Source of the DNA: an uncultured Planctomycetales bacterium | Lineage (GTDB): Bacteria > Planctomycetota > Planctomycetia > Pirellulales > Thermoguttaceae | Length of the DNA stretch: 49,583 bases | Assembly: GCA_947305735.1 (NCBI GenBank) | Contig: CAMZEO010000005.1 | Span: forward strand, 1-49,583 | Direction of reading: 5' to 3' | Shown: positions 35,920 through 44,330 of the stretch, piece after piece | Layout: every line of letters starts with the position of its first letter | Numbering within the stretch: the stretch's first letter is position 1 | Translations under genes and position numbers: made by a program | The notes under the pieces: generated by a model | The model's database searches: none | The model's input: only the letters and a program-made list of their open reading frames with translations | Told to the model about the DNA's origin: nothing

Positions 35920-38325
35920 ATGGTGGACGAAATGGGAACTCGTTTTTACCGGTTTTTAACCCTTCTTGCGGCGGTCGTCGCGCTCGCCTCCTCGGGATTG
36001 GCGCATTCTCAGGACGGTCGGGAATCGCGGGGGGAGAGACGCGCGCTGATTATCGCCAAGTCCAATTACGGCGGAGGGGGAAACGACGGTCTCAATCAAA
36101 ACGACGGCAAATATTTGAGCGAAACGTTGACGAAGGCCGACTGGCTCGTGACGCTGCGCGAACGTCCTGAAGATCAAAAGGGAAACAGCGAAAAAACGCG
36201 GTGGTTGAACGATATTCAGAAATGGTGCGGCGAATTGCGCGAAAACGACGTCGCGCTCTTCTACTTTTCCGGGCACGGCGTAAAAGACGCCAAAGGCAAG
36301 CTGTATTTTCCAACGGACGATTATTTCAAAAATCGCGACAATCCCAAACGCTGCGAGCAATTCGCGCTCGCTTTCGACAAGATCTTCGACGTGTTGAAGC
36401 AAGCCGGATGCGCGAATCGTATCGTCGTTCTCGACGCCTGTCACGCCGGCGCGGCCGTCTCCGCCAAAAGTTCCGCCGACAGGGAGATTACGTCCGACGA
36501 ATTAAAAGAGCTGTTTCTTTCGACGAGCGCCAAGGCGAGCGGAGACGCGCCGGTTTCCGTTTTCGCCAGCTCTTCCGGAAATCAGCTCAGCCGGAACTAT
36601 CCGAGCATGCAGACGTCCGTTTATACTTACTGGTTCTGCGACGCGTTTTCGTCGCATAACGCCGACAAGAACAGAGATAAGAAGATTTCTCTGAACGAAT
36701 TGAGCGACTACCTGAACGACAAAGTCGTCGAACAAACGAGCGATAACGATAGGAAAAAACAGACGCCGACGGCGGTAATCGTCGCTCGCGAGTCCGAATT
36801 GGTCTTTCCATACGCGGCGCTTTCTCACAAAGTGGTTTGCGACAAATGCGCCGAGCGTCTGGCGCTCGAAATTGACAAGCGACGGCGGGGGAAGGAGCCT
36901 TTGCGCGTGCTGGTAACGCCCGCGATCGCGGATAGACGAACCGGAAAAATTGACGTCGAGAAATGGGGAAAAGCGCAGACGGAAATCGCCGACGTCATTC
37001 GCGAGCTGTTGGGAAACAAAAGGGGCGCGTGTCAAAACAGTTTCGAGATTGTCGGGAAGAACGAGACCGGGCGACTTGTCGACGCGTCCGAAAACGGCGG
37101 TTCGGAAAACGGCGATCGGTTGCGCGTCGGAGATTTGGGAGACAGGGACGCCGTCGAGAAGCTCTTTGACAAAAAAGTGGACGCCGTCGTTTACGGTTAT
37201 TTTTCCGAGACCGAATCCACAAGCGAAGATCGCTTTCACTACGGGGTTCGTTTTCCCGACGCGCCGTCGTTTCCGTCGTTGGTCGAAAACGACGAGTATA
37301 TCTTGTCGGACGAGGAATGGCGCGCGATGAAGGGGAAAACGGGAATCGTTCCCGAAACAAACGCGTCGCCGTCCGGTCGAGAAACGCTCGTCGAGACTCC
37401 CGTCGGCGTCGCGACCTTGGAGACGGCGGAGACGATCGCCGCGCTCGACGAACAGGAAGAATGGGGAGAAAATTATTTTCGCCTCGATCCCGAGGAACGC
37501 GAATTCGACGTTGAAATCCGGGTTTGTCCGCCCGGCGTCAAGGATCCGAAACCGTCCGACTATCGGGAACTCCGCCAAGGCAAGGTCCTGAAGGACGCGA
37601 AGTACTGGCTTCCGCTGGAAATCGGCGAGAAGTACAAAATCGCGTTGAAGAACAAAACCGACAAGACCCTTTACGCGCGCGTTTTCGTCGACGGCGTCAG
37701 CTCTCTGGACTGGACGAACAAAACGATCGGAACGATGAAGGGGGCGGGCTCGGGAGAAGAGAAATTTAAAATCGCGCGCCAGGACGACGGTCAAACTTTC
37801 GAGCGAGAAAACGGCGAAAACGACGGTCAAGACGGCGGTCAAACTCCCGCGCGAGAAAACGGAGCGATCGACGCTCATAACGACGAGCAAACCGTGAATC
37901 GGGAAGGCGACAAGGGCGCGGAAGAGGGCGTCGTCCGAATTGCGGATCAGGACTTCGTCGTTCCTTGGGTGGTTGCTCCGGATTCGCGGTCGAAACAACC
38001 GATTGAACTGCTGGGATTTTATTCGCGTCCGAGCGATTCTTCCGCCGGAAACCAGAGTTTGGGGCTTCGCTACTTTAAAGTCGTTCCCGCGAATCAATCG
38101 ATCGCGGGCGACGAGAACGACAAGAATATCGGGTTGATTACCGTTCAGTTCCTGCGCAAGACGAACAAGCCGTCCAAAACCAAAGGCGGTTCGGTAGGCA
38201 CGGGCGCCGATCCCAGCGAAGAAACAATGGAAGTGACGACGAAGACTTTGCCCCCCGTCGAATTGGCGGCGACCCTGCAGATTTATTACTGCTCGAAGAA
38301 AGAATTTGAAGAGAAAGCGAAGTAA
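35920..38325 (+). CDS. Exported caspase-like (C14) peptidase with EF-hand-like loop
   Basis: 801 residues from the ATG at 35920; an ATG at 35932 has a better basic signal-peptide start (MGTRFYRFLTLLAAVV) and a GGTGG upstream, so either may be used. The caspase domain spans about 40-290: His119 in FYFSGHGVKD and Cys174 in VVLDACHAG form the expected dyad. Residues 249-260 (DKNRDKKISLNE) fit a 12-residue EF-hand calcium loop with acidic ligands at 1, 5 and 12. Next come a domain of mixed alpha/beta type (about 320-450), a charged region, beta-rich segments, and a low-complexity part with repeated DDGQTFERENGEND-like units near 625-665. It heads a three-gene operon with two further caspase-like genes. 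Confidence 0.88.
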   Translation: MVDEMGTRFYRFLTLLAAVVALASSGLAHSQDGRESRGERRALIIAKSNYGGGGNDGLNQNDGKYLSETLTKADWLVTLRERPEDQKGNSEKTRWLNDIQKWCGELRENDVALFYFSGHGVKDAKGKLYFPTDDYFKNRDNPKRCEQFALAFDKIFDVLKQAGCANRIVVLDACHAGAAVSAKSSADREITSDELKELFLSTSAKASGDAPVSVFASSSGNQLSRNYPSMQTSVYTYWFCDAFSSHNADKNRDKKISLNELSDYLNDKVVEQTSDNDRKKQTPTAVIVARESELVFPYAALSHKVVCDKCAERLALEIDKRRRGKEPLRVLVTPAIADRRTGKIDVEKWGKAQTEIADVIRELLGNKRGACQNSFEIVGKNETGRLVDASENGGSENGDRLRVGDLGDRDAVEKLFDKKVDAVVYGYFSETESTSEDRFHYGVRFPDAPSFPSLVENDEYILSDEEWRAMKGKTGIVPETNASPSGRETLVETPVGVATLETAETIAALDEQEEWGENYFRLDPEEREFDVEIRVCPPGVKDPKPSDYRELRQGKVLKDAKYWLPLEIGEKYKIALKNKTDKTLYARVFVDGVSSLDWTNKTIGTMKGAGSGEEKFKIARQDDGQTFERENGENDGQDGGQTPARENGAIDAHNDEQTVNREGDKGAEEGVVRIADQDFVVPWVVAPDSRSKQPIELLGFYSRPSDSSAGNQSLGLRYFKVVPANQSIAGDENDKNIGLITVQFLRKTNKPSKTKGGSVGTGADPSEETMEVTTKTLPPVELAATLQIYYCSKKEFEEKAK

Positions 38326-38388
38326 CTCGCGCCCCGGCGACGAGCGGGATTAACCGTTGAAACGACTCTTAAAGGAGACCAGACGTTC

Positions 38389-39642
38389 ATGATGCCATCG
38401 TTTGACAATCGAATCGCGTCGTTCGTCGCGCGACTGCTCGCGCTCGCGGCGGCGCTCGGAACGTTCGCGACCGGTCGCGCGGACGCCGCGGACGAGCCGA
38501 ACTCAAACCGCTGGACGATCGTTTTTTACGATTCGTCCTCGCCGGATCCCGGCGTCGCGTCCGCCCTCGACGCCGACGCGCGAGCCAATTTCGAGGGGTT
38601 CGTCGAGACGGTTCGAGCGCGCGAGCGCGACGCCGGCGACGCGTCGAACGTCGTCGTCTTTTCGCCGTTCGAGTCGCGTCCGAACCGTCGTCCGACGCCG
38701 GAGAACGCGCGCGCGATTCTCGATTGGATTCGCGATTCGGGCGCGCCGTCGAAAGCGCTGGACTTGCCCGCGCTGCGCGTCGAGCGGAACGCGCCGGTCG
38801 ATTTGCGGCTCTTTATCGACGTCGCCGTTCGCGGCGCGCGCGTCGTTCTGGGAGGTCGAACCGGAGAAATCGGAATTCGGGATTTGGAACGAGCCCTCGG
38901 CGAGTCTCAACCTCGAGTCGAACGCGTCCTGAAGATCGAAAACAGGCGCTCGCAAGGGACGGCGAAAGGCGCGGCGCCCTTCGCCGTTCGTCCCGGCTCG
39001 TTTGGCTCCGCCGAGGAAACGGGCGCGTCCGACTCCGAGCCGACGTCCGTCTTTTCTCAGTCGCGCAACGGCTCGACGTTTCAGGCGACGAGTTCCGAGG
39101 ACTATTTCGCGCTGTTGCGCGAAGCGCTCGACGGCTACGCCGACACGACCGGACCGTACCGGATTTCCGACGGCGTGATCACGCTCGTCGAATTGCTGGA
39201 ATACCTGCGCTCCTCGTGTCCGGAGGCGCCGCGTCCAAATTACGAAGGCGCCGGCGTTTCCGAGCTGTATCGCGAGACGCCGATCGTCGGACGAAAAGCG
39301 CCGGATCGCCTCTTTTTAGAACTTGGAAAACGACTCGGAAAGCCGCGCGGAAAAGAACCGCCGCTCGACCCCGCGCTTGCGAGCGAGGCGTGGAAACGAG
39401 AGTGGGATCTGGATCATTGGGACGACGACGATTTTAAAGCCGCGGGCTTTAAGTCGCCGGATTATTCTCCGTTGAGCGCCTCGGAAGAGATCGAAAAAAT
39501 TGAAATTTTTGAAAGCAAGGATTACCGAGGAAGAGAATTTGTCAGAATAACGCGGGGAGCCGGTTCCGGTTCCATTTGGTCCTGGCTGGACGACGTTCAA
39601 CGAGTCGCCGATCAAAAGAAGGTCGAAAAGGAGAGAGAATGA
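38389..39642 (+). CDS. Exported caspase-like protein lacking the His/Cys dyad (pseudo-caspase)
   Basis: 417 residues; AAAGGAG lies 12 bases before the first of two adjacent ATGs. Signal peptide followed by ADA. The body keeps a caspase-like order, but the position of the SGHG motif reads VDLRLFIDVAVRGARVV and that of DACHAG reads ERVLKIENRRSQG, so both catalytic residues are missing. The later caspase segment survives: SSEDYFALLREALDGYAD, then ISDGVITLVELLEYLRS, like the DGRVTLVEAFNYA of the next gene. The homology is by motif order and weak, so the call is tentative. Its stop overlaps the start of the next gene (ATGA), so the two are translationally coupled, which suggests a partner or regulatory subunit. 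Confidence 0.7.
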   Translation: MMPSFDNRIASFVARLLALAAALGTFATGRADAADEPNSNRWTIVFYDSSSPDPGVASALDADARANFEGFVETVRARERDAGDASNVVVFSPFESRPNRRPTPENARAILDWIRDSGAPSKALDLPALRVERNAPVDLRLFIDVAVRGARVVLGGRTGEIGIRDLERALGESQPRVERVLKIENRRSQGTAKGAAPFAVRPGSFGSAEETGASDSEPTSVFSQSRNGSTFQATSSEDYFALLREALDGYADTTGPYRISDGVITLVELLEYLRSSCPEAPRPNYEGAGVSELYRETPIVGRKAPDRLFLELGKRLGKPRGKEPPLDPALASEAWKREWDLDHWDDDDFKAAGFKSPDYSPLSASEEIEKIEIFESKDYRGREFVRITRGAGSGSIWSWLDDVQRVADQKKVEKERE

Positions 39643-41288
39643 ACGGATCGTTTTTTTCGCGCGCGGCGCTTGTCGCCCTGACCCTCTGGACGCTTTGCGG
39701 AACCGCCGCGTTTGGCGCGGAGCCGGGAAAGAATTACGTCGTTCTTTTCGCCGGCGAGACTTTTCCAAAATCGGAGGACAAAGACGGCGTTCCTCTTAAT
39801 CCCCTCGCCGGAACCGTTAACGATATGCGCAATCTTGAAGAGCGCTGGATTCGTCCCCAACGGGAGCTGGCGGAGAAGAGCGCGTCCGTCGAGCGCCGCG
39901 ACGACGGACTTGAAATCGCGCCGTTCGAGTTTAAGACGACGTTTTCCGACGACGCGATCATTCGCCTCTACGACGCCGATCCGGCGACCGCTCCCGGTTC
40001 GACGAAGGCGCCGACGAAACGGAATTTTCTGAACGCCGTCGACGAAGTCGTTAACAAGGCGACGAAAAACGACGTCGTTTACGTTTTTGCCTCGACTCAC
40101 GGTATCGCGATCGGGGAGAAAAGCTATCTTTGCCCCGAAAATTGCGGCGATTTTAAAGCGCCGAGGGAAAAAGACGAGAGCGACGCCGATTTCGCGAACA
40201 GAATCAACTTGATTCCAGTCGCCGACTTGATCGAGCGTTTAGGCTCCTGTCCCGCCGAGTGCGCGCTCGCGCTCGACGCCTGTCGCGATTATGGAAACTC
40301 CGGAACGAACTTGCTGAAGGAAATCTCGGAACTTGTTCAAAAACACGAAAACGTGACGGTGATTACCGCCTGCGCTTTGGGGCAGTCCTCGCGCATGATG
40401 GACGAGCGCGGAGTCAGCGCGTTTTTTCATTATTTTACCGAAGGGCTCGAAGGCGCCGCCGACGCCCAGGGCGCCTACGACGGGCGCGTCACGCTCGTCG
40501 AGGCGTTCAACTACGCCTACTCGAGAACCGGCGATTACGCGCGAAGCGCTTCAAAAGAAGACGGCAAGAGCGCGCAGACGCCCGAGTGGTACGGAACGGG
40601 AGACGTTGTTCCCGCGATCGTTCCCGATTCCCTGACGGTCGGATTCGACGAAGACGCGCATGATTATCAGCTCGCCCTGAGTTGCGGCGACAGAATTCTG
40701 CGCGCCGATCAAAGCGCCCGGCTCGACGTCGCGAAAGGGCGCGCGAACGCTTCGTCGATAAAAGTCGACGAAGACGGGCTGCTGGAGAAAACGTTCAAGT
40801 ACGTGATCGACTCGCAGCCGCATAATACCGCGGCGCGGTATCTGCGCGGTTACGTCCTGCGAGCGAAAGCGCGATACAAAGACGCGATCGAGGATTTTAA
40901 TAAGGCCGGGTTTGAAATGGTTCTCTTTGTCACGAAGGAAAAGGACTTTGGAAACGGCCCCGGGACTTACGCTTACGGAAGTTCCGACGTCAAAGAGAAA
41001 CTTACGGGCAAAAATCCAAAAGGCGGAGAGGAACTGCTTTATTATCCCCTCGGATCGAGAATTATCGTCGACAAGTGGAAGAACGATCGCTTTCACGTCG
41101 TTACTTGTAATAACGAAGAAAGCGGCAATTGGATTTCCGATAAGTACGTCAGTTGGACGCCGCAACAGGCCGAGACCACCGTTGCGAATGGATATTCGGT
41201 GGCGTCTAATAGTCGATCTTCGCGCGGCGCACGAACAACCATTGAAGATAATCCTATAGTTCCCGCCAGTATTGATGTGTTTAACTAA
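39639..41288 (+). CDS. Exported caspase-like (C14) peptidase with C-terminal repeat and SH3-like region
   Basis: 549 residues. The ATG at 39639 is chosen: AAGGAGAG lies just upstream, it overlaps the previous stop, and the protein begins with a signal peptide (MNGSFFSRAALVALTLW, cleavage near FGA). The caspase-like domain spans about 28-320, with His154 in VFASTHGIAI and Cys215 in LALDACRDYG; the usual SGHG is changed to STHG. A helical TPR-like unit follows (AARYLRGYVLRAKARYKDAIEDF). The last part resembles a bacterial SH3 domain (GSRIIVDKWKNDRFHVV, then NWISDKYVSW), which may bind cell wall. Last gene of the caspase operon; a weak terminator hairpin follows at 41306. Confidence 0.85.
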   Translation: MNGSFFSRAALVALTLWTLCGTAAFGAEPGKNYVVLFAGETFPKSEDKDGVPLNPLAGTVNDMRNLEERWIRPQRELAEKSASVERRDDGLEIAPFEFKTTFSDDAIIRLYDADPATAPGSTKAPTKRNFLNAVDEVVNKATKNDVVYVFASTHGIAIGEKSYLCPENCGDFKAPREKDESDADFANRINLIPVADLIERLGSCPAECALALDACRDYGNSGTNLLKEISELVQKHENVTVITACALGQSSRMMDERGVSAFFHYFTEGLEGAADAQGAYDGRVTLVEAFNYAYSRTGDYARSASKEDGKSAQTPEWYGTGDVVPAIVPDSLTVGFDEDAHDYQLALSCGDRILRADQSARLDVAKGRANASSIKVDEDGLLEKTFKYVIDSQPHNTAARYLRGYVLRAKARYKDAIEDFNKAGFEMVLFVTKEKDFGNGPGTYAYGSSDVKEKLTGKNPKGGEELLYYPLGSRIIVDKWKNDRFHVVTCNNEESGNWISDKYVSWTPQQAETTVANGYSVASNSRSSRGARTTIEDNPIVPASIDVFN

Positions 41289-41926
41289 GCGGCGTTGTTT
41301 TGACGACGAACGGTATTGCGTTCGTTCTTCGTTTTGGTCTCGTCGACGATCGTAGCGCGCTTGAATTGAACGCTCGCGCCGACGAGCGACTTTGTTGAAT
41401 AAGCGTCCTTCGGGATACGCGGCAAATTTGCCCGGCGCGGCTTTAACGCCGGTTGACCGGTCGCGGCGCGCGAGGACGCGACGCCGTCGGAGGGCGCGGT
41501 TAAACAGTTCGTCTATAAACTCGGATTAGCGCTTGTGGCGCGGTTGCCGACGGCGTTATTCGCGGCGGGACGTTCCTCAATCGCGTCGTAGCTTCGTTTT
41601 ACCGCAGGCTTCTCGACGCGCTTCGCGTTGCGGGTAGGAGAACGTTATTCTGTCGAAGACGTTCCGAAACTTGCGAAGAACGTTTGTTTTGTCGACGCTA
41701 GAAACTCCAACGGTCGAGTGAGTTCCGCGATCTGCGAGAACAATCTTGCGCGTCTAAACGCGATCGACGTCGACTTTTTGCATGAATTCTAACATTCTAA
41801 CTAAATTTTCTAAAAAAGCGTTCTATTTCTTCCCGATAACCCCCAAAAGTTCGGCTTATGTTGACATGGGCGACATAGAAGTCGGGTTTGGTATGGAGAC
41901 GCGTTGGAACGGAAGGAATACGTATA
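41289..41926. other. Gene-free region before the barrel-protein cluster
   Basis: No convincing gene in any frame over 638 bases. A hairpin at 41306-41325 (ACGAACG, six-base loop, CGTTCGT) followed by TCTTCGTTTT may terminate the caspase operon. The last 110 bases are the leader that recurs before the second barrel gene. Confidence 0.55.
41821..41926 (+). repeat. Duplicated leader of barrel gene 1
   Basis: Similar to 44221-44330 before barrel gene 2. Shared blocks are TCTTCCCGATA, CGGCTT, TATGGAGACGCGT and GGAAGGAA shortly before the start codon. The copies differ at many bases, so the duplication is old. Confidence 0.55.
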
Positions 41927-43240
41927 ATGAGAAAATTGATGGATAAACGCATTTGTCCGATTGTATTGGGGCTTGCGGCGTCGCTTTTCGGCGGAAACGC
42001 GGCGTTTGGTCAGGACGACCTTGGAGAGTATGAAGGAACGGCTAAAAAGATGTTTCAGACGTTTTCTAATTCGTCGACGTTAAACACCGAAAACGGCGCT
42101 TATATGTTTTCGGGAAACATCGGCGCGTCGATGGGGTCGGACGATATGTACATGCGTCGCGGACAAAGTCTGAGCGGCGGTGAAGCGACCAGCCAAATTA
42201 ATCAGGCGGTTCAGACGGAACAGGGCTTCGCGAATTCGTACTATTCGCAGTCCGTCCCTGAAAAGAACCGTGTTTTTTGGGTAACCCCTTATTTTTCGTC
42301 TTTTAACGCCTATACTGGTCATAACGAGGAAATTTCGCCGCAAGTTCTTGGCAGTTCCGATTTCGAGACGAGACGGATCGGGTTCATGGGCGGCGTCAAC
42401 ACGACGAACTCGTCCGATCTTAACGGAGGTCTGTTCATCGGTTACGCGAAATCCGACATGTGGCAGAACGTTTTTCTTAAACCGACAGATCAAGGAGTCG
42501 AAAGTATCACCATCACTCCAGATTTATCGTTTTCCGATTTTCAGTTTGGCGGACAACTGAAATACCGCTTTTCGAGCGGCGTCTACGCGATCGCGACCGT
42601 GACAGGCGGCGCTCAGGATTATCGCTGGAAGCGACGGAATTATCAAACTTTTAATGATGGTAGAGATCCTCTTGAAGCGTTATATATAGCCGGAACGACG
42701 GGACACACGCTCGTCGCTAACCTGAAATTAGCCAAAAATTACGAACTTGGCGGGAATTGGTCGATAACCCCTTCCGTAGCCGTCGAATCGGGTAATTCCT
42801 GGTTGTATAGAGTTGCGGAGTCCGGCGGTTACGGGCATTATACTAATAGCGAGTATGCAGGAGCCGACGAAGATACGAAGTATTGTTGGGCTCCTTATCG
42901 CCTAAACAGACACTTGAGGTACGGTCGCGTGACCGGGCGCGTCGGCGCCGACCTTGCCTATTCGGACGAGAATATGGGATTTAACGTCGGCGCTTTTTAC
43001 GGAACGCAAGTTGCCGGAAGAGACGGGGCTCTGGTTTCAATTAAACACATGAAGGAAGACAAAAAAAGCGCCGATATGTACGGAAACGGTTTCGGACGCG
43101 ATACTTTGGACTGTAACGCCGGTATCTGGTCATATTTGAATCAGGCGAGAACGGCGCGTATTTCCGGGCTTTATTCTATCAGATGTTATTCCCAGGCGAC
43201 TTCGCAGGTCATGGGCGCCACGTACACGCTTAACTTTTAA
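41927..43240 (+). CDS. Outer-membrane beta-barrel protein, autotransporter-like, tandem copy 1
   Basis: 437 residues from the ATG at 41927 (GGAAGG upstream; the longer start at 41888 lacks a signal peptide start). Signal peptide MRKLMDKRICPIVLGLAAS, cleavage near AFG-QD. A short N-terminal module (about 30-85) has the family motif MYMRRGQSLSGGEATSQI. The rest is alternating amphipathic strands, as in the autotransporter beta domain, and the chain ends in Phe (ATYTLNF), the usual signal for barrel insertion. There is no long passenger domain. Paralogues follow at 44331 and 45789; all share SGLYSIR and ATSQV near the end. Role unknown; a porin or surface protein is possible. Confidence 0.85.
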   Translation: MRKLMDKRICPIVLGLAASLFGGNAAFGQDDLGEYEGTAKKMFQTFSNSSTLNTENGAYMFSGNIGASMGSDDMYMRRGQSLSGGEATSQINQAVQTEQGFANSYYSQSVPEKNRVFWVTPYFSSFNAYTGHNEEISPQVLGSSDFETRRIGFMGGVNTTNSSDLNGGLFIGYAKSDMWQNVFLKPTDQGVESITITPDLSFSDFQFGGQLKYRFSSGVYAIATVTGGAQDYRWKRRNYQTFNDGRDPLEALYIAGTTGHTLVANLKLAKNYELGGNWSITPSVAVESGNSWLYRVAESGGYGHYTNSEYAGADEDTKYCWAPYRLNRHLRYGRVTGRVGADLAYSDENMGFNVGAFYGTQVAGRDGALVSIKHMKEDKKSADMYGNGFGRDTLDCNAGIWSYLNQARTARISGLYSIRCYSQATSQVMGATYTLNF

Positions 43241-43292
43241 AGGTTCGGCTTTAACCGATCGCTTGGCGTTTCCATCTTATTTGTTTTGAAAG

Positions 43293-43328
43293 GCGCGTCC
43301 CGGATTGACGATTCGGGATGCTTTTTTA
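43293..43328 (+). terminator. Intrinsic terminator of barrel gene 1
   Basis: GCGTCCCG (43295-43302) pairs with CGGGATGC (43314-43321), one G-T pair, followed by six T. Confidence 0.8.
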
Positions 43329-43707
43329 TTGTTGAAAGAAAACCGCCGGCTCCGTCAGCGGCGAGAAAAGATTTGGTTTTGCGCGAAACATAACTCCTCG
43401 AAAGGGTGTGGAGCGTGGTTTGCCAGCTTTCCTTTTCAATAACGAGGAAACCTTTCATAGGAGAAAGACGCAAGCGGTTTGGAACATACCGGGCTCTTGA
43501 AATTGAAATATACAATCGCGCGTCTTTTCGTAATTTTCTTGAGACTGGATATTGCGACCGACGTTCTTGAACGCGATACAATCCGGATATTTCGAGACGT
43601 TTGTCAAGCAAAGGTTTAACGGAATTTCTTTTTGAGGAGTTCGGCGCGTTTCTTCTGAAGAATGGGCTAATTGCGAAGAAAGGCGGGTTCATCGTCGCGA
43701 CTTTTGT

Positions 43708-43746
43708 CGACGCTCCTCGTCGGCGGAATACGCCGGAGGAGCGTCG
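43708..43746. other. Large intergenic hairpin without T tract
   Basis: CGACGCTCCTC pairs perfectly with GAGGAGCGTCG, and inside it CGGCG pairs with CGCCG around the loop GAATA, with a two-base bulge. There are sixteen pairs in all. No T run follows and no coding frame uses it. Confidence 0.7.
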
Positions 43747-43983
43747 GTCGATTAAGTTGGGAAAGAATGACGACGAAGTCTTTGAAGGATGCTCCTCTCA
43801 GGTTAAGAGTCGTAGAAATTGGACGCGCGACTGCTGTATAAGGGGCGCGAGACTCGCGTTGCGGTTACAAAAGTCGCCGTTACGCGCCGCTATTGACAAT
43901 AAGTTCGTCGTTAAATATTTCGTAACGCGCGCTAACGAGGCGGACGGAATTGTTCTTTTAAGGTTGCTTCCCGTAAGGGCGGA

Positions 43984-44005
43984 AAAGCCGAAAATCGGCT
44001 TTATT
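43984..44005 (+). terminator. Terminator-like hairpin
   Basis: AAAGCCGA pairs with TCGGCTTT around AAA, then ATT. No gene was identified just upstream; it could end a small untranslated transcript. Confidence 0.5.
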
Positions 44006-44220
44006 GAACAACCGCCTTTCGGAATACGTCGGCGGTAGTTCGCGATTGAGGACGACCTGGCGTTCTTGCTCGCCCGACGTCGACTTTTGTCGGCGGTTCG
44101 CCTCGCTTTGGGCGCGGGCGTTCTTGCGTCGACTTTTTCTGATTTTCAGGAGCGATTTTTCGCGAAGCTCGCGCGATTTTTGTCCGTCGCGTAAAGATTC
44201 GCCTAAAGTATTCTCAAGAA

Positions 44221-44330
44221 CCGCTTTCATTCTTCCCGATAGTTGCCAAAGCGCGGCTTGCGTCAACGTTGGAGTTCGTCGGCGCCGAGTTCGATATGGA
44301 GACGCGTCAATTCGAAGGAAGGAAAGATCG
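44221..44330 (+). repeat. Duplicated leader of barrel gene 2
   Basis: Counterpart of 41821-41926, with TCTTCCCGATA near 44231 and TATGGAGACGCGT near 44295, then GAAGGAAGG before the ATG at 44331. Confidence 0.55.

Larger units (their letters stand above)
43241..44330. other. Long gene-free region between barrel genes 1 and 2
   Basis: 1090 bases. It holds a terminator at 43293, a large hairpin at 43708, a second terminator-like hairpin at 43984 and the duplicated leader at the end. Frames of 145-165 codons on either strand have arbitrary, Arg-rich composition and no ribosome binding site, so no gene is called. Confidence 0.5.

Noticed and set aside
36502..38097. 531-codon minus-strand frame opposite the caspase gene at 35920
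   Set aside because: The plus strand has a signal peptide, caspase motifs and a ribosome binding site. The antisense frame is Arg/Phe/Val-rich with no motif and is explained by codon bias.
41400..41760. Possible transposase remnant before barrel gene 1
   Set aside because: Translation in several frames gave no recognisable integrase or transposase motif and no terminal inverted repeats were seen.
43601..44038. 145-codon plus frame in the long gap between barrel genes
   Set aside because: No ribosome binding site, mixed composition, and it runs through two hairpins. Kept only as gene-free sequence.
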